A stretch of 64,000 nt of DNA, taken from positions 1,737,624-1,801,623 of the forward strand of contig NZ_VOHB01000002.1 of the NCBI RefSeq assembly GCF_007859295.1, in the 5' to 3' direction. Positions within the stretch are counted from its first letter, which is position 1; every line of letters begins with the position of its first letter. The position numbers were made by a program, and so were the translations under genes. The DNA is from Planococcus sp. CPCC 101016. Lineage in GTDB: Bacteria; Bacillota; Bacilli; Bacillales_A; Planococcaceae. Below are positions 16,168 through 24,463 of the stretch, piece after piece. The notes beneath the pieces were generated by a model that saw only the letters and a program-made list of their open reading frames with translations, had not been told where the DNA came from and did no database searches.

Positions 16168-17578
16168 GAGGGGCCACTCCTTTCGGCGACAGCAGATGAT
16201 GAGCTTCCATCAGCTCCGCATTGTCCCAGACCTCTTTAGCTGCGAACTTGCCGGTCATCTCTCCTTCTTTGACCAATAATACTGAATCAGCCAGGCTTGC
16301 AGCAAACTGCATATCATGGGTGATTATTAAAAATGTAGTGCCTTCTTTAGAGCGCTGGTCAATCAACTCAAACAGTTCCAAAAGCGCAGCGGCGTCTTGC
16401 CCGGAAGTTGGCTCATCCATCAACAGAACTGGCCGTTTATCGGCTAGCATGGCGCCAATCGCCACCCGGCGCTTTTGGCCATGGCTAATGGAGAATGGGT
16501 GCGCATCCTTTATCTCTACAAGCCGCAGACTTTCCATCAATTCATCGAGTTGAATTTGATTAGAAGCATTGGAATAGGCTACTTCTTTCTCAACTTGCTG
16601 CGTCAGGAACAGATACTCAGGAGACTGAGGTACATAGCCCAGACCTTCCGAATCGACAGTACCGGTCGTCCGTTTGTAAATGCCGCATAATGACTTCATC
16701 AAGGTCGACTTTCCGCTGCCGTTTGGACCGGCGATTACCACAATTTCTCCACGGTTGACGGAAAAAGAAAGCGGGGCAAGCAAGTGTTTGTCTTTGATGA
16801 CAACTGATAGCTGTGCGACTTTTAAAGCTTTTGTCTGTTGGATAGCATTCTGCCGTTCTGGAAATGAAACTGCATGTTTTGATGTGAATTGCCGATCGGC
16901 TGCTAATTGTCCGTTTAAGTCCAGTTGTATTTCGCGTTCAAAAAACGATTTCCAAAGTTCCAAACGATGTTCCACTGCGATGATGGTAAGATTCGACTGC
17001 TGTTGCAAAGCTGTAAGCCAAGTAACAAATTGTTCTGCCGTGTAAGGGTCCAAATGAGATAATGGCTCATCCAGCAATAAAACTTCTGGATTCATAATTA
17101 GGGCACAGGCTGTAGCCACACGCTGTTTCATTCCACCGGATAAAGACTGAATGACAGTATTGCGCAATTTCGTCAATCCGGTAAGCTGCAATGCTTCTAG
17201 AATGCGCGGTTCCATTTCGTCAAGAGGTACGCGAAGGTTTTCCAATGTAAACGCCAATTCTTCTTCAACTGTAGGCATACAAAATTGCGAATCAGGATCT
17301 TGAAACACAGTTGCAATTCGATGATTGATTTCACCGGCTTCGTATTCATCAGCCAGTTTTTCGAACAAAGAAAGTTCACCTTCGACAATGCCGTCACAGT
17401 TCAATGGATACAGCCGATTCAGTAAGTAGAGCAACGTACTTTTGCCGCAGCCGCTCGGACCGGTTAAAACCACGCGTTCGCCCCGATGAACCTTCAGTGA
17501 AATTCCATTCAAGGTCTTCAATTCATCTTCAGGAAATTGAAACGACAAATTCTTCAGATGAAAAATTTCTTCAGGCAT
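16148..17578 (-). CDS. ykoD: ECF transporter ATPase, two fused nucleotide-binding domains
   Basis: 476 residues with two complete ABC ATPase halves. Half 1: Walker A GPSGCGKST near residue 40, LSGGMKQRVA, LLLDEPLSHLDP. Half 2: Walker A GPNGSGKST near 280, ISHGQKRRVAIG (a variant signature), LLMDEPTSGQD. It powers uptake through YkoC and YkoE. Overlap of 8 bases with ykoE shows tight coupling in the order ykoF-E-D-C. Confidence 0.92.
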   Translation of the reverse strand: MPEEIFHLKNLSFQFPEDELKTLNGISLKVHRGERVVLTGPSGCGKSTLLYLLNRLYPLNCDGIVEGELSLFEKLADEYEAGEINHRIATVFQDPDSQFCMPTVEEELAFTLENLRVPLDEMEPRILEALQLTGLTKLRNTVIQSLSGGMKQRVATACALIMNPEVLLLDEPLSHLDPYTAEQFVTWLTALQQQSNLTIIAVEHRLELWKSFFEREIQLDLNGQLAADRQFTSKHAVSFPERQNAIQQTKALKVAQLSVVIKDKHLLAPLSFSVNRGEIVVIAGPNGSGKSTLMKSLCGIYKRTTGTVDSEGLGYVPQSPEYLFLTQQVEKEVAYSNASNQIQLDELMESLRLVEIKDAHPFSISHGQKRRVAIGAMLADKRPVLLMDEPTSGQDAAALLELFELIDQRSKEGTTFLIITHDMQFAASLADSVLLVKEGEMTGKFAAKEVWDNAELMEAHHLLSPKGVAPLAESFA

Positions 17579-18152
17579 TCACATCACCTTTTTTCGCCCG
17601 CGCAATCGCATAACCGCGAAGCGAGCCTGTCGCAAGCAGTGCATCACCAATATACTTGCCGCCAATACCTGCAATGATGGCACCGCTGAGCACACGAATT
17701 GTGAACATCAAAGCGACAAAAGACGGATCCAGCGCTGCATAACCTGAAATGAAGTAACCGTAGATGAAGCTAAAAACAGCGGAACCGATACCAGCAAGCA
17801 TGAGCACCAGTATATTGAAGTGCTTATAGCCAGTCAACGCGAATGCGGCTTCAGCGCCAAGTCCCTGAATAACACCGGAAAGAATCAGCCGGGGACCCAT
17901 GGCATTGCCAATCAATACTTCAATCGCCGCTGCCATGGTTTCGGACATAAAAGCAGCGCCAGGCTTACGGATAATATACATACAGATAATTGACACGATA
18001 AACCAGATACCGAACATCCATTCATAGGCGAGCGGCCCAATGACTGCAGCCCAGATGTTGGCAGCATGGACAAACAGCAAATAAACGATGCCGAAGACTA
18101 CGGCAAACAGCGACATCAATACGACTTCTTTCAGCTTCCATGATTTCAACAT
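17571..18152 (-). CDS. ykoE: ECF transporter substrate-specific component
   Basis: 193 residues, about six membrane helices, with the S-component character of YkoE: LKEVVLMSLFAVVFGIVYLL at the start and conserved Gly/Ala-rich helices. It binds the thiamine-related substrate, predicted hydroxymethylpyrimidine. The start at 18152 sits beside the ykoF stop and uses GGGGGG six bases ahead; the alternative at 18167 lacks a site. Confidence 0.9.
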   Translation of the reverse strand: MLKSWKLKEVVLMSLFAVVFGIVYLLFVHAANIWAAVIGPLAYEWMFGIWFIVSIICMYIIRKPGAAFMSETMAAAIEVLIGNAMGPRLILSGVIQGLGAEAAFALTGYKHFNILVLMLAGIGSAVFSFIYGYFISGYAALDPSFVALMFTIRVLSGAIIAGIGGKYIGDALLATGSLRGYAIARAKKGDVNA

Positions 18153-18153
18153 A

Positions 18154-18744
18154 TTAAGCCCCCCCATGGGAAGGGCTGTTGATGCTCATTGATACGGTCA
18201 TCACCAAATGACGATGTTCCTCGGAGCGAGCATTGGTGAATGCTTCTTCGTAAAAAGCGAATACATCGTGGATATCGCCGTGGATGCCGCTGGCGTAATG
18301 CATCGAATCGTTAAAGACACCCTGTTTTTTTGCACGATCCACTTCCTTGTAGATGACGGCCATGTAATCCGGATTGTTCATCGGATAAAGGGCAAACTGG
18401 GAAGAAACGTATTGTTCCGTATTATCCGTGTTTAGCAGGATGTCATCTTTATCCAAGTAGACGTCACCAGAAGAGTCACCGGGGCAGCCGATGGAAAAGG
18501 TGCCGGATAATGCGACATGCTCTCCAGTCTTTGCCGCATGCAGCGTCAGAGCTTTAGCGACGTTGAATACGTGATTCTGTTTTCCGCGTATGACGGTTGA
18601 GACGTCGTCGGTATGCATCCAAACGTTCGAGGTGTTCGTCTCGTTCAATGCTCCTTTTATTACTTTAATGAAATCGCCGGTCATCGGATGCAGCGAAAAG
18701 CGAAATCCGACAATTGGGCTGGTCCCGCATTGCAGTGGTTCCAT
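18154..18744 (-). CDS. ykoF: YkoF, thiamine-binding accessory protein
   Basis: 196 residues. It matches YkoF of B. subtilis, a soluble protein of two tandem ferredoxin-like domains that binds thiamine and HMP. Visible blocks are GFRFSLHPM, the repeat-like GISHVW-type segment TSNVWMHTDDVS, and GTFSIGCPG. The start at 18744 follows AGGAGG, downstream of a TPP riboswitch and its terminator. Frame upstream to 18849 is riboswitch sequence. Confidence 0.9.
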   Translation of the reverse strand: MEPLQCGTSPIVGFRFSLHPMTGDFIKVIKGALNETNTSNVWMHTDDVSTVIRGKQNHVFNVAKALTLHAAKTGEHVALSGTFSIGCPGDSSGDVYLDKDDILLNTDNTEQYVSSQFALYPMNNPDYMAVIYKEVDRAKKQGVFNDSMHYASGIHGDIHDVFAFYEEAFTNARSEEHRHLVMTVSMSINSPSHGGA

Positions 18745-18777
18745 ATCAGCATTCCTCCTAAAAATTTGCACAAAAAA

Positions 18778-18802
18778 GACCGCATCCGCGAAGATGCAGC
18801 CA
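18778..18802 (-). terminator. riboswitch-controlled terminator
   Basis: GGCTGCATC / GATGCGGTC stem with TTCGCG loop followed by six T's on the minus strand, between the TPP aptamer and ykoF: the expression platform. Confidence 0.85.
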
Positions 18803-18846
18803 TACTCTACAAATAATTTAAAAAGAATTATTTCAGAAATGCGCCG

Positions 18847-18933
18847 CACTTCCTCACGCAGGTATTATCCTGATCGAGTTATAAGGGATCGAAGCTTGCG
18901 CTTGCATCTCAGCCATAATGGGCACCCCTAGTG
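18847..18933 (-). ncRNA. TPP riboswitch
   Basis: The minus strand shows the THI-element blocks in order: CACTAGGGGTGCC, GGCTGAGATG, a variable arm, GATCCCTTATAACTCGATC, GGATAATACCTGCG, ending GGAAGTG, with CACT/AGTG closing P1. Thiamine pyrophosphate binding should favour the downstream terminator and shut off ykoFEDC. Confidence 0.95.
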
Positions 18934-18981
18934 CAGAAAACGGTATGCGGTTTTTGTGTTCGGGTTGTTCCCGATGGGTTT

Positions 18982-19010
18982 AGTGTAGAGGAAGTGGGGG
19001 TGAATGTAAA
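18982..19010 (-). promoter_or_regulatory. promoter of the TPP riboswitch-ykoFEDC transcript
   Basis: Minus strand TTTACA (19010-19005), 17-base spacer, TACACT (18987-18982); start near 18975. Confidence 0.65.
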
Positions 19011-19059
19011 GGGGGTTTTGAAAAGATACATGCAATAGTAATTGAAGTTGAGGTACTCG

Positions 19060-19168
19060 AGACGCTTTGTGGACAACGCGAACCTTTTCCGTGTCCCGGA
19101 CATTGATCAAGTGAGTGGTAAAGAACTGTACAATCAAATGCTGAATGAATTTCCTGAGTGGTTGTAGG
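19060..19168 (+). pseudogene. possible C-terminal gene remnant
   Basis: An open stretch ending at the TAG near 19166 reads like real protein (FVDNANLFRVPDIDQV, then SGKELYNQMLNEFPEWL, stop) but has no start codon or ribosome binding site and stops or shifts frame upstream. I do not recognise the family. It is likely the tail of a deleted gene. Confidence 0.3.
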
Positions 19169-19258
19169 AAGCAAAGGAAAAAGGGGTTTTACGCAAGAAA
19201 CGAAAAACTCTTCTGTACTTTATTTTTTCGGAGATAAGTAAATGAAAGAAGAATTATT

Positions 19259-19297
19259 AAAATCCCTAATGAAATCAATGGATTTCATTGGGGATTT
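19259..19297 (-). terminator. terminator after pbuE
   Basis: AAAATCCC(T)AATGAAATC / GATTTCATT(G)GGGATTTT, a near-perfect 17-bp stem just past the pbuE stop; the T-run is modest. Confidence 0.6.
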
Positions 19298-19309
19298 TAG
19301 CAGTCTACG

Positions 19310-20512
19310 TTAATTTTGTTCGTAACCGGCATTGAACTTCTGTTTATCAATTTGTGCGGAATTTCGGTCAATTGCATGACGCGTTAAAGAGAATACTGCG
19401 CAGCCAAGAGCAATGAGCACGATAACAGCGCCAACCCATGCTGTGTTCGAGACAGAACCGGTTTGGGCCAAGGTGATGCCGCCGATTGCAGAACCGAGCG
19501 CGATGCCCACTTGCAGGGCAGAATTATTAAAACTTTGCTGAATGTCAGATGTAGCCGGATCAGTTTCAATCAGGTAGCTTTGCTGAGGCGGGGCGAGGCT
19601 CCAGCTCAGTGCTGCCCAAATGACCATCACCGGAAGGAATATAATCATTGAAAAAGTTGTCAATGGCAACAGTGCCAACACTGCTGCAAATGCTGAAATG
19701 ACGATGACAATGCTTTTTTTCGAGCCAATCGAATCAGACATGGCTCCCCCAATCGCACCTCCGCTGACTGCGGCGATTCCAAAAATTAGGTAGCAGATGC
19801 TGACCCAGTATGAATTTAGCTGAAGGTTCGTTTCCAGAAAAGGAGTAAAGTAGGCATAGACTGTATAATGGCCAGCGAGCATAAACATTGTCGCAAGATG
19901 AGCGGTGCCGATTTTAGCACTCGCTACTGCTTTTAACTGCTGCTTAAGCGGAACAGCTGCACCGCCGGGAATCGGCTGGATGTAAAGCGCGATAAGAGCC
20001 ATTGAGCCAACAGATAAAGCAGCGATGCCAAGAAAAATAACACGCCATCCGAATGCTTCTGATATGAGAATCCCAAGCGGTACACCAAGGACCAGAGATG
20101 AACTGATTCCCATAAAGATAAGTCCAATTGCTTTTGCCCGGTATGGCGGGGCAACAATTTTTGCAGCGATGGTCAATGACAAAACTACAATAAGTGCCGT
20201 GCTGGCGGCGGTAATGACACGGGCGATCATCATCCACGTATAGTCTGGGCTGAAGAAAGTTAAAATGTTTCCAAAAAAGAAAATAGCTAAGGCGATCAAA
20301 TACACTTTTTTGCGGTCGTAGTTGCTGGTTGCGACGAGCAACACAGGACCGGAAATAGCATAGATGATAGCAAACAACGTGATCAGCTGACCCGCTGAGC
20401 TTAGGGAGACATCAAATTCCTCGGCGATTGTCGGCAAAATGCCGCCGACAATAAGTTCCACAAGACCAACGGCAACTGTGGACAGTGCTAAAATATATAC
20501 TTTTAAATTCAT
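19310..20512 (-). CDS. pbuE: purine efflux pump PbuE
   Basis: About 400 residues, twelve membrane helices, MFS drug/H+ antiporter type. It follows B. subtilis PbuE (YdhL) closely: [19 protein letters not shown] at the start, [28 protein letters not shown] and [10 protein letters not shown]. It exports hypoxanthine, adenine and analogues. The start [11 protein letters not shown] at 20512 is chosen by similarity; the frame extends to 20584 but that part overlaps the riboswitch terminator. An adenine riboswitch precedes it, exactly as in B. subtilis. Confidence 0.93.
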   Translation of the reverse strand: MNLKVYILALSTVAVGLVELIVGGILPTIAEEFDVSLSSAGQLITLFAIIYAISGPVLLVATSNYDRKKVYLIALAIFFFGNILTFFSPDYTWMMIARVITAASTALIVVLSLTIAAKIVAPPYRAKAIGLIFMGISSSLVLGVPLGILISEAFGWRVIFLGIAALSVGSMALIALYIQPIPGGAAVPLKQQLKAVASAKIGTAHLATMFMLAGHYTVYAYFTPFLETNLQLNSYWVSICYLIFGIAAVSGGAIGGAMSDSIGSKKSIVIVISAFAAVLALLPLTTFSMIIFLPVMVIWAALSWSLAPPQQSYLIETDPATSDIQQSFNNSALQVGIALGSAIGGITLAQTGSVSNTAWVGAVIVLIALGCAVFSLTRHAIDRNSAQIDKQKFNAGYEQN

Positions 20513-20583
20513 GAGCGTGTACGCTTCCTTTCCTGAGTAAAGTAATAAAAAAATGGCCATAAAGATCTCTGTCAGAAAACACA

Positions 20584-20684
20584 AAAAAATCCTGATTACA
20601 AAAAACGAACAGATCGTTTTCTGTAATCAGGATTTTATGGTTCCTGGTAGAGACCCTTAAGCCATATTCTTAAGGTTATACAGA
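20584..20684 (-). ncRNA. adenine riboswitch with terminator
   Basis: Minus strand: P1 CTGTA, TATAACCTTAAG, ATATGGCTTAAGGGTCTCTA, CCAGGAACCATAAAATCC, then TGATTACAG. This is the purine aptamer core with loops L2/L3. The specificity base after GA is T (GATTA; guanine types read GACTA), so adenine is the expected ligand. The 3' side of the aptamer (AATCCTGATTACAG) is re-used as one arm of a long terminator (20587-20634) with seven T's, so ligand binding should turn pbuE on. Confidence 0.93.
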
Positions 20685-20707
20685 TGCATATGAGTAATTA
20701 CTATGGA

Positions 20708-20736
20708 ATTCTACTATATTGATTTGGATTCTGCAA
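20708..20736 (-). promoter_or_regulatory. promoter of the adenine riboswitch-pbuE transcript
   Basis: Minus strand TTGCAG (20736-20731), 17-base spacer, TAGAAT (20713-20708). Confidence 0.5.
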
Positions 20737-20910
20737 GTACGTAAAGCTAAATGGAAATAGATGCTGTCTAAATTATCTTTGAATGATTTTGAAAAAAATA
20801 TTGTTCGACTTTTGAATTATGAAAGGGTCTACTTTATGTTAAATTCAGTTGGAATTACTAAAATAATTAAATGGAATTTTAAGTTAATTGCAATAAAATA
20901 GTTCCTTTAA

Positions 20911-20964
20911 TTTACATTTTCTTAATACGCTATTAATACCTGCCTTATATTCACCATTTATGCT
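20911..20964 (+). promoter_or_regulatory. PhoP-box-like direct repeats and -10
   Basis: TTTACA (20911), TTAATA (20922), TTAATA (20933) and CTTATA (20944) follow one another at exact 11-base steps, the pattern of PhoP boxes (TT-A/T/C-ACA with 5-base gaps). A possible -10, TATGCT, is at 20959-20964, the right distance for activation by PhoP. Confidence 0.6.
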
Positions 20965-20994
20965 TAAGTTATCAAAAACATAAGGAGTGGTTAT

Positions 20995-21855
20995 TTGAAA
21001 CGGATGATGGTTATTTTGGCAGCGAGTCTTGCAATGACAACATTTACAGGATCTGCATTTGCTGCTGGACAGGGAGAAGCAAGCATCGCGATATCAAAAC
21101 AGGATCAGCAAAAAATGGTAAACATCGCACACCGTGGAGCTTCGGGACATGCACCGGAGAATACGATGGAGGCTTTCCAAAAAGGATTTGAAATGAAATC
21201 GGACTATATTGAAATCGATGTCCAAATGACAAAAGATGGCGAGCTTGTCGTCATCCACGACACCACTGTAAACCGCACAACGGATGGAACAGGCAAAGTG
21301 GGCGATTTAACATTACAGGAAATTAAGCAATTGGATGCTGGCAGCTGGTTTAGTAAAGATTTTGCAGGCGAAAGTGTTCCTACATTTGAGGAAGTATTGG
21401 ATGCGTTTCGCGGCAAAGTCGGCATCTTGATAGAATTGAAATCACCTGAACTTTACCCGGGGATGGAAGCGGAAATTGCGGATGCTTTAATTGAAAGGAA
21501 TATGAGCAAGCCAAATAACAATAAAATCATCATTCAATCTTTTAACCACGAGTCCATGAAAAAATCGAAAGAACTCTTACCCAATCTTTCTCACGGGGTT
21601 CTAACAGGAGGAAGTTGGGCAAATGTAACGGAAGAACAATTAGCTCAATTTTCAACCTATGCTGATTATTTCAATCCAACGATGAGCATTGTGACAGATG
21701 AACTGGTTAACGATGTTCATGAAGCTGGAATGGAAATTTTCCCCTACACATCTCGATCACAAGAACAGGCGCTGCGGCTATTTGCTTTGAATGTAGATGG
21801 GATCATCACAGATTTTCCGGAGCATGTCTATTACCATCCTGTAAAGAACAAATAA
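20995..21855 (+). CDS. glpQ: secreted glycerophosphodiester phosphodiesterase
   Basis: 286 residues. The signal peptide ends at AFA-A near residue 24. The GDPD domain follows, with HRGASGHAPENT carrying the catalytic His-Arg and the ENT Glu, EIDVQMTKDGELVVIHD with metal ligands, and LIELKSP. It hydrolyses glycerophosphodiesters (deacylated lipids, or glycerol-phosphate teichoic acid in GlpQ) outside the cell to glycerol-3-phosphate. TTG start at 20995 has AAGGAG seven bases ahead. The upstream PhoP-like box suggests control by phosphate starvation. Confidence 0.9.
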   Translation: MKRMMVILAASLAMTTFTGSAFAAGQGEASIAISKQDQQKMVNIAHRGASGHAPENTMEAFQKGFEMKSDYIEIDVQMTKDGELVVIHDTTVNRTTDGTGKVGDLTLQEIKQLDAGSWFSKDFAGESVPTFEEVLDAFRGKVGILIELKSPELYPGMEAEIADALIERNMSKPNNNKIIIQSFNHESMKKSKELLPNLSHGVLTGGSWANVTEEQLAQFSTYADYFNPTMSIVTDELVNDVHEAGMEIFPYTSRSQEQALRLFALNVDGIITDFPEHVYYHPVKNK

Positions 21856-21871
21856 TTTTATACCAAACATG

Positions 21872-21910
21872 ACAGGCAGAGAATTCTTGATCGAATTCTC
21901 TGCCTGTTTG
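21872..21910 (+). terminator. intrinsic terminator after glpQ
   Basis: ACAGGCAGAGAATTC / GAATTCTCTGCCTGT, a perfect 15-bp stem with a short T-run. Confidence 0.8.
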
Positions 21911-21950
21911 ATTTGCGTTCGCAAAATTTAATTTTAGCAATTTTAGAAAA

Positions 21951-21965
21951 TATTTTCTGAAAATA
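21951..21965. promoter_or_regulatory. CodY-like palindrome upstream of araD
   Basis: TATTTTCTGAAAATA matches the CodY consensus AATTTTCWGAAAATT at 13 of 15 positions, 11 bases ahead of the araD -35. AT-rich DNA makes chance matches possible. Confidence 0.4.
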
Positions 21966-21976
21966 TAAATATATTA

Positions 21977-22035
21977 TTGATTATACGTACATCTTAGGTT
22001 AATATTAAGTAAATAACAAACATGTACGTATATAT
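21977..22035 (+). promoter_or_regulatory. araDBA promoter with two AraR operators
   Basis: Promoter TTGATT (21977-21982), 17 bases, TAATAT (22000-22005). Operator 1 GATTATACGTACATCT (21979-21994) overlaps the -35; operator 2 ACATGTACGTATATAT (22020-22035) lies in the early transcribed region. Both match the B. subtilis AraR palindrome ATTTGTACGTACAAAT around a central ACGTAC/T. Centres are 41 bases apart, about four helical turns, as needed for cooperative looping. Confidence 0.75.
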
Positions 22036-22052
22036 TGAGGGGGATGTTGAAA

Positions 22053-22754
22053 ATGTTGAAAGATCTAAAGCAACAAGTACTCGATGCAAACTTAGCCTTG
22101 CCTAAACATAATTTAGTAACTTTTACTTGGGGGAATGTAAGCGGTATCAGTCGGGAAGAAGGTCTTGTGGTCATTAAACCAAGCGGTGTCTCATACGAAG
22201 AAATGACAGTTGAAGATATGGTAGTAGTTGATTTAGCAGGCAACATTGTGGAAGGAAATCTCAAGCCTTCATCGGATACTCCTACGCATCTATACTTATA
22301 TCAGAATTTTCCAGAAATAGGCGGGGTGGTTCATACCCATGCACCTTGCTCTACAAGTTGGGCACAATCAGGCAGAAGTTTACCGGCTCTTGGCACTACA
22401 CATGCAGATTATTTTTACGGAACTATTCCATGTACCCGAGCGATGTCTGAAGAGGAAATTAACGGGGCCTATGAACTTGAAACTGGAAAAGTGATCATTG
22501 AGACTTTCAAAGATGTAAACCCCAATGAGATTCCAAGTGTCTTTGTACATAGCCACGCCCCTTTTTCATGGGGGAAAAGCCCGGATGAAGCAGTCCATAA
22601 CGCCGTCGTACTGGAAGAAGTGGCGAAAATGGCGTTGCGGACTTACCAGTTGAATCCGGATGTAACCAGCATGGATCAAGTCCTTTTGGACAAGCATTAT
22701 TTAAGAAAGCACGGGGCAGCAGCATATTATGGCCAAACGACAATAGGGGGTTAA
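22053..22754 (+). CDS. araD: L-ribulose-5-phosphate 4-epimerase
   Basis: 233 residues, class II aldolase fold. It converts L-ribulose-5-phosphate to D-xylulose-5-phosphate, the last step into the pentose phosphate pathway. Visible: [18 protein letters not shown], the zinc-binding [12 protein letters not shown], and [12 protein letters not shown] at 22053 fits GAGGGGG at 22037; the ATG at 22044 is too close to it. First gene of araDBA, 4 bases ahead of araB. Confidence 0.95.
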   Translation: MLKDLKQQVLDANLALPKHNLVTFTWGNVSGISREEGLVVIKPSGVSYEEMTVEDMVVVDLAGNIVEGNLKPSSDTPTHLYLYQNFPEIGGVVHTHAPCSTSWAQSGRSLPALGTTHADYFYGTIPCTRAMSEEEINGAYELETGKVIIETFKDVNPNEIPSVFVHSHAPFSWGKSPDEAVHNAVVLEEVAKMALRTYQLNPDVTSMDQVLLDKHYLRKHGAAAYYGQTTIGG

Positions 22755-22758
22755 TAGG

Positions 22759-24447
22759 ATGAATAAAAATTATGCAATTGGAGTAGATTACGGTACAGAA
22801 TCTGGTCGCGCTGTTCTGGTTTCGTTGGAAAATGGCAAGGAAATTGCTGACCACGTAACGCCTTACCGCCATGGCGTAATAGATAAGTTATTACCGGATA
22901 CAAGAATTCCATTGGAAGATGAATGGGCATTGCAGCATCCACAAGATTATATAGAAGTATTAAAGATTTCGATTCCCGAAGTATTGAAAAAGTCTGGAGT
23001 AGACGCTGAACTAGTTATTGGACTTGGAATCGACTTTACTGCTTGTACAATGCTGCCTATTGATACTGAAGGAGAACCTTTGTCCGATCATCCCGAACTA
23101 AAAGACAATCCTCACAGTTGGGTAAAACTGTGGAAGCATCATGCAGCGCAAGCGGAAGCAAACCAATTAAATGAAATAGCTGAAAAAAGAGGAGAAATTT
23201 TTCTTTCCCGTTATGGCGGAAAAATTTCTTCGGAATGGATGATCGCTAAAATCTGGCAGATCTTAAACGAGGCCCCTGATATTTATGACAAGACCGACCG
23301 TTTTGTGGAAGCAACAGATTGGGTAACTTCGCAATTGACAGGAAACCTGATCCGCAACAGCTGTACAGCAGGATACAAGTCTATTTGGCATAAAAAAGAC
23401 GGCTATCCGAGTAAAGATTTTTTCAAAGCGCTGGATCCTCGTTTAGAAAACTTGGTTGAAACAAAACTTCGCGGAGAAGTGGTCCCGATTGGCACAAAAG
23501 CCGGGGAGCTTACGGAATCCATGGCACAAGCAACTGGACTAAAAGCAGGTATAGCGGTAGCGGTAGGAAATGTCGATGCGCATGTCTCAGTTCCGGCAAT
23601 GGGCGTTACAGAGCCGGGAAAATTAGTAATGACCATGGGAACTTCCATCTGTTCTTTACTTTTAGGTGATAAGGAAGTCGAAGTAGAAGGCATGTGCGGG
23701 GTGGTAGAAGACGGCATCATTCCAGGCTTGTACGGATATGAAGCAGGACAGCCGGCAGTGGGCGATCTTTTTGCCTGGTTTGTAGATAACGCGGTATCCG
23801 CTTCCGTTGAAGCCGAAGCGGTTGAAGCAGGATTAAACAAGCATCAATTGCTGGAGAAGAAAGCGGCAGCTTATGCACCTGGTGAAACAGGATTATTGGC
23901 ACTCGACTGGTGGAACGGCAACCGATCTGTCTTGGTTGATACGGATTTGAGCGGTCTTATTGTAGGAATGTCTTTAAAAACAAAACCCGAAGAGATTTAC
24001 CGGGCTTTGCTTGAAGCAACGGCATTCGGTACGCGTAAAATTGTCGACGCTTTCACAGAAAACGGCTTGGAAGTTAATGAAATATATGTTTGCGGCGGTC
24101 TGCCGCATAAAAATCAGTTATTGATGCAAATTTATGCCGATGTCACGAATCGAGTGATTAAAATCGCCGACTCGTACCAAACACCGGCTTTGGGAGCCGC
24201 AATGTTTGGAGCTCTTGCGGCAGGTTCAGCAAATGGCGGATTTGATTCGATTCTTGAAGCAACCAATAAAATGGCCAGAATAAAAGACAAATACATCACG
24301 CCAATCCCAGAAAATGTTGCTGTTTACGAAAGCCTCTATCAAGAGTATTCCGTCCTCCATGATTATTTTGGACGCGGTGAAAACGATCTCATGAAAAGGC
24401 TGCGTGCCATTCGCTATGTTGCAAAAAAGGAAAATGCATTAGTTTAA
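22759..24447 (+). CDS. araB: ribulokinase
   Basis: 562 residues, FGGY carbohydrate kinase family. It phosphorylates L-ribulose with ATP. The N-terminal phosphate motif [14 protein letters not shown] is followed by [12 protein letters not shown] and, in the C-terminal half, [22 protein letters not shown] and [14 protein letters not shown], as expected for AraB. Four bases after araD and 16 before araA: a tight operon. Confidence 0.96.
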   Translation: MNKNYAIGVDYGTESGRAVLVSLENGKEIADHVTPYRHGVIDKLLPDTRIPLEDEWALQHPQDYIEVLKISIPEVLKKSGVDAELVIGLGIDFTACTMLPIDTEGEPLSDHPELKDNPHSWVKLWKHHAAQAEANQLNEIAEKRGEIFLSRYGGKISSEWMIAKIWQILNEAPDIYDKTDRFVEATDWVTSQLTGNLIRNSCTAGYKSIWHKKDGYPSKDFFKALDPRLENLVETKLRGEVVPIGTKAGELTESMAQATGLKAGIAVAVGNVDAHVSVPAMGVTEPGKLVMTMGTSICSLLLGDKEVEVEGMCGVVEDGIIPGLYGYEAGQPAVGDLFAWFVDNAVSASVEAEAVEAGLNKHQLLEKKAAAYAPGETGLLALDWWNGNRSVLVDTDLSGLIVGMSLKTKPEEIYRALLEATAFGTRKIVDAFTENGLEVNEIYVCGGLPHKNQLLMQIYADVTNRVIKIADSYQTPALGAAMFGALAAGSANGGFDSILEATNKMARIKDKYITPIPENVAVYESLYQEYSVLHDYFGRGENDLMKRLRAIRYVAKKENALV

Positions 24448-24463
24448 ATAAGGGGGAAGTTAC

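Noticed and set aside
18745..18849. Upstream extension of ykoF
   Set aside because: This DNA is the riboswitch expression platform, not coding.
23403..23840. 145-codon minus-strand frame opposite araB
   Set aside because: Shadow of araB with low-complexity Ser/Pro composition.
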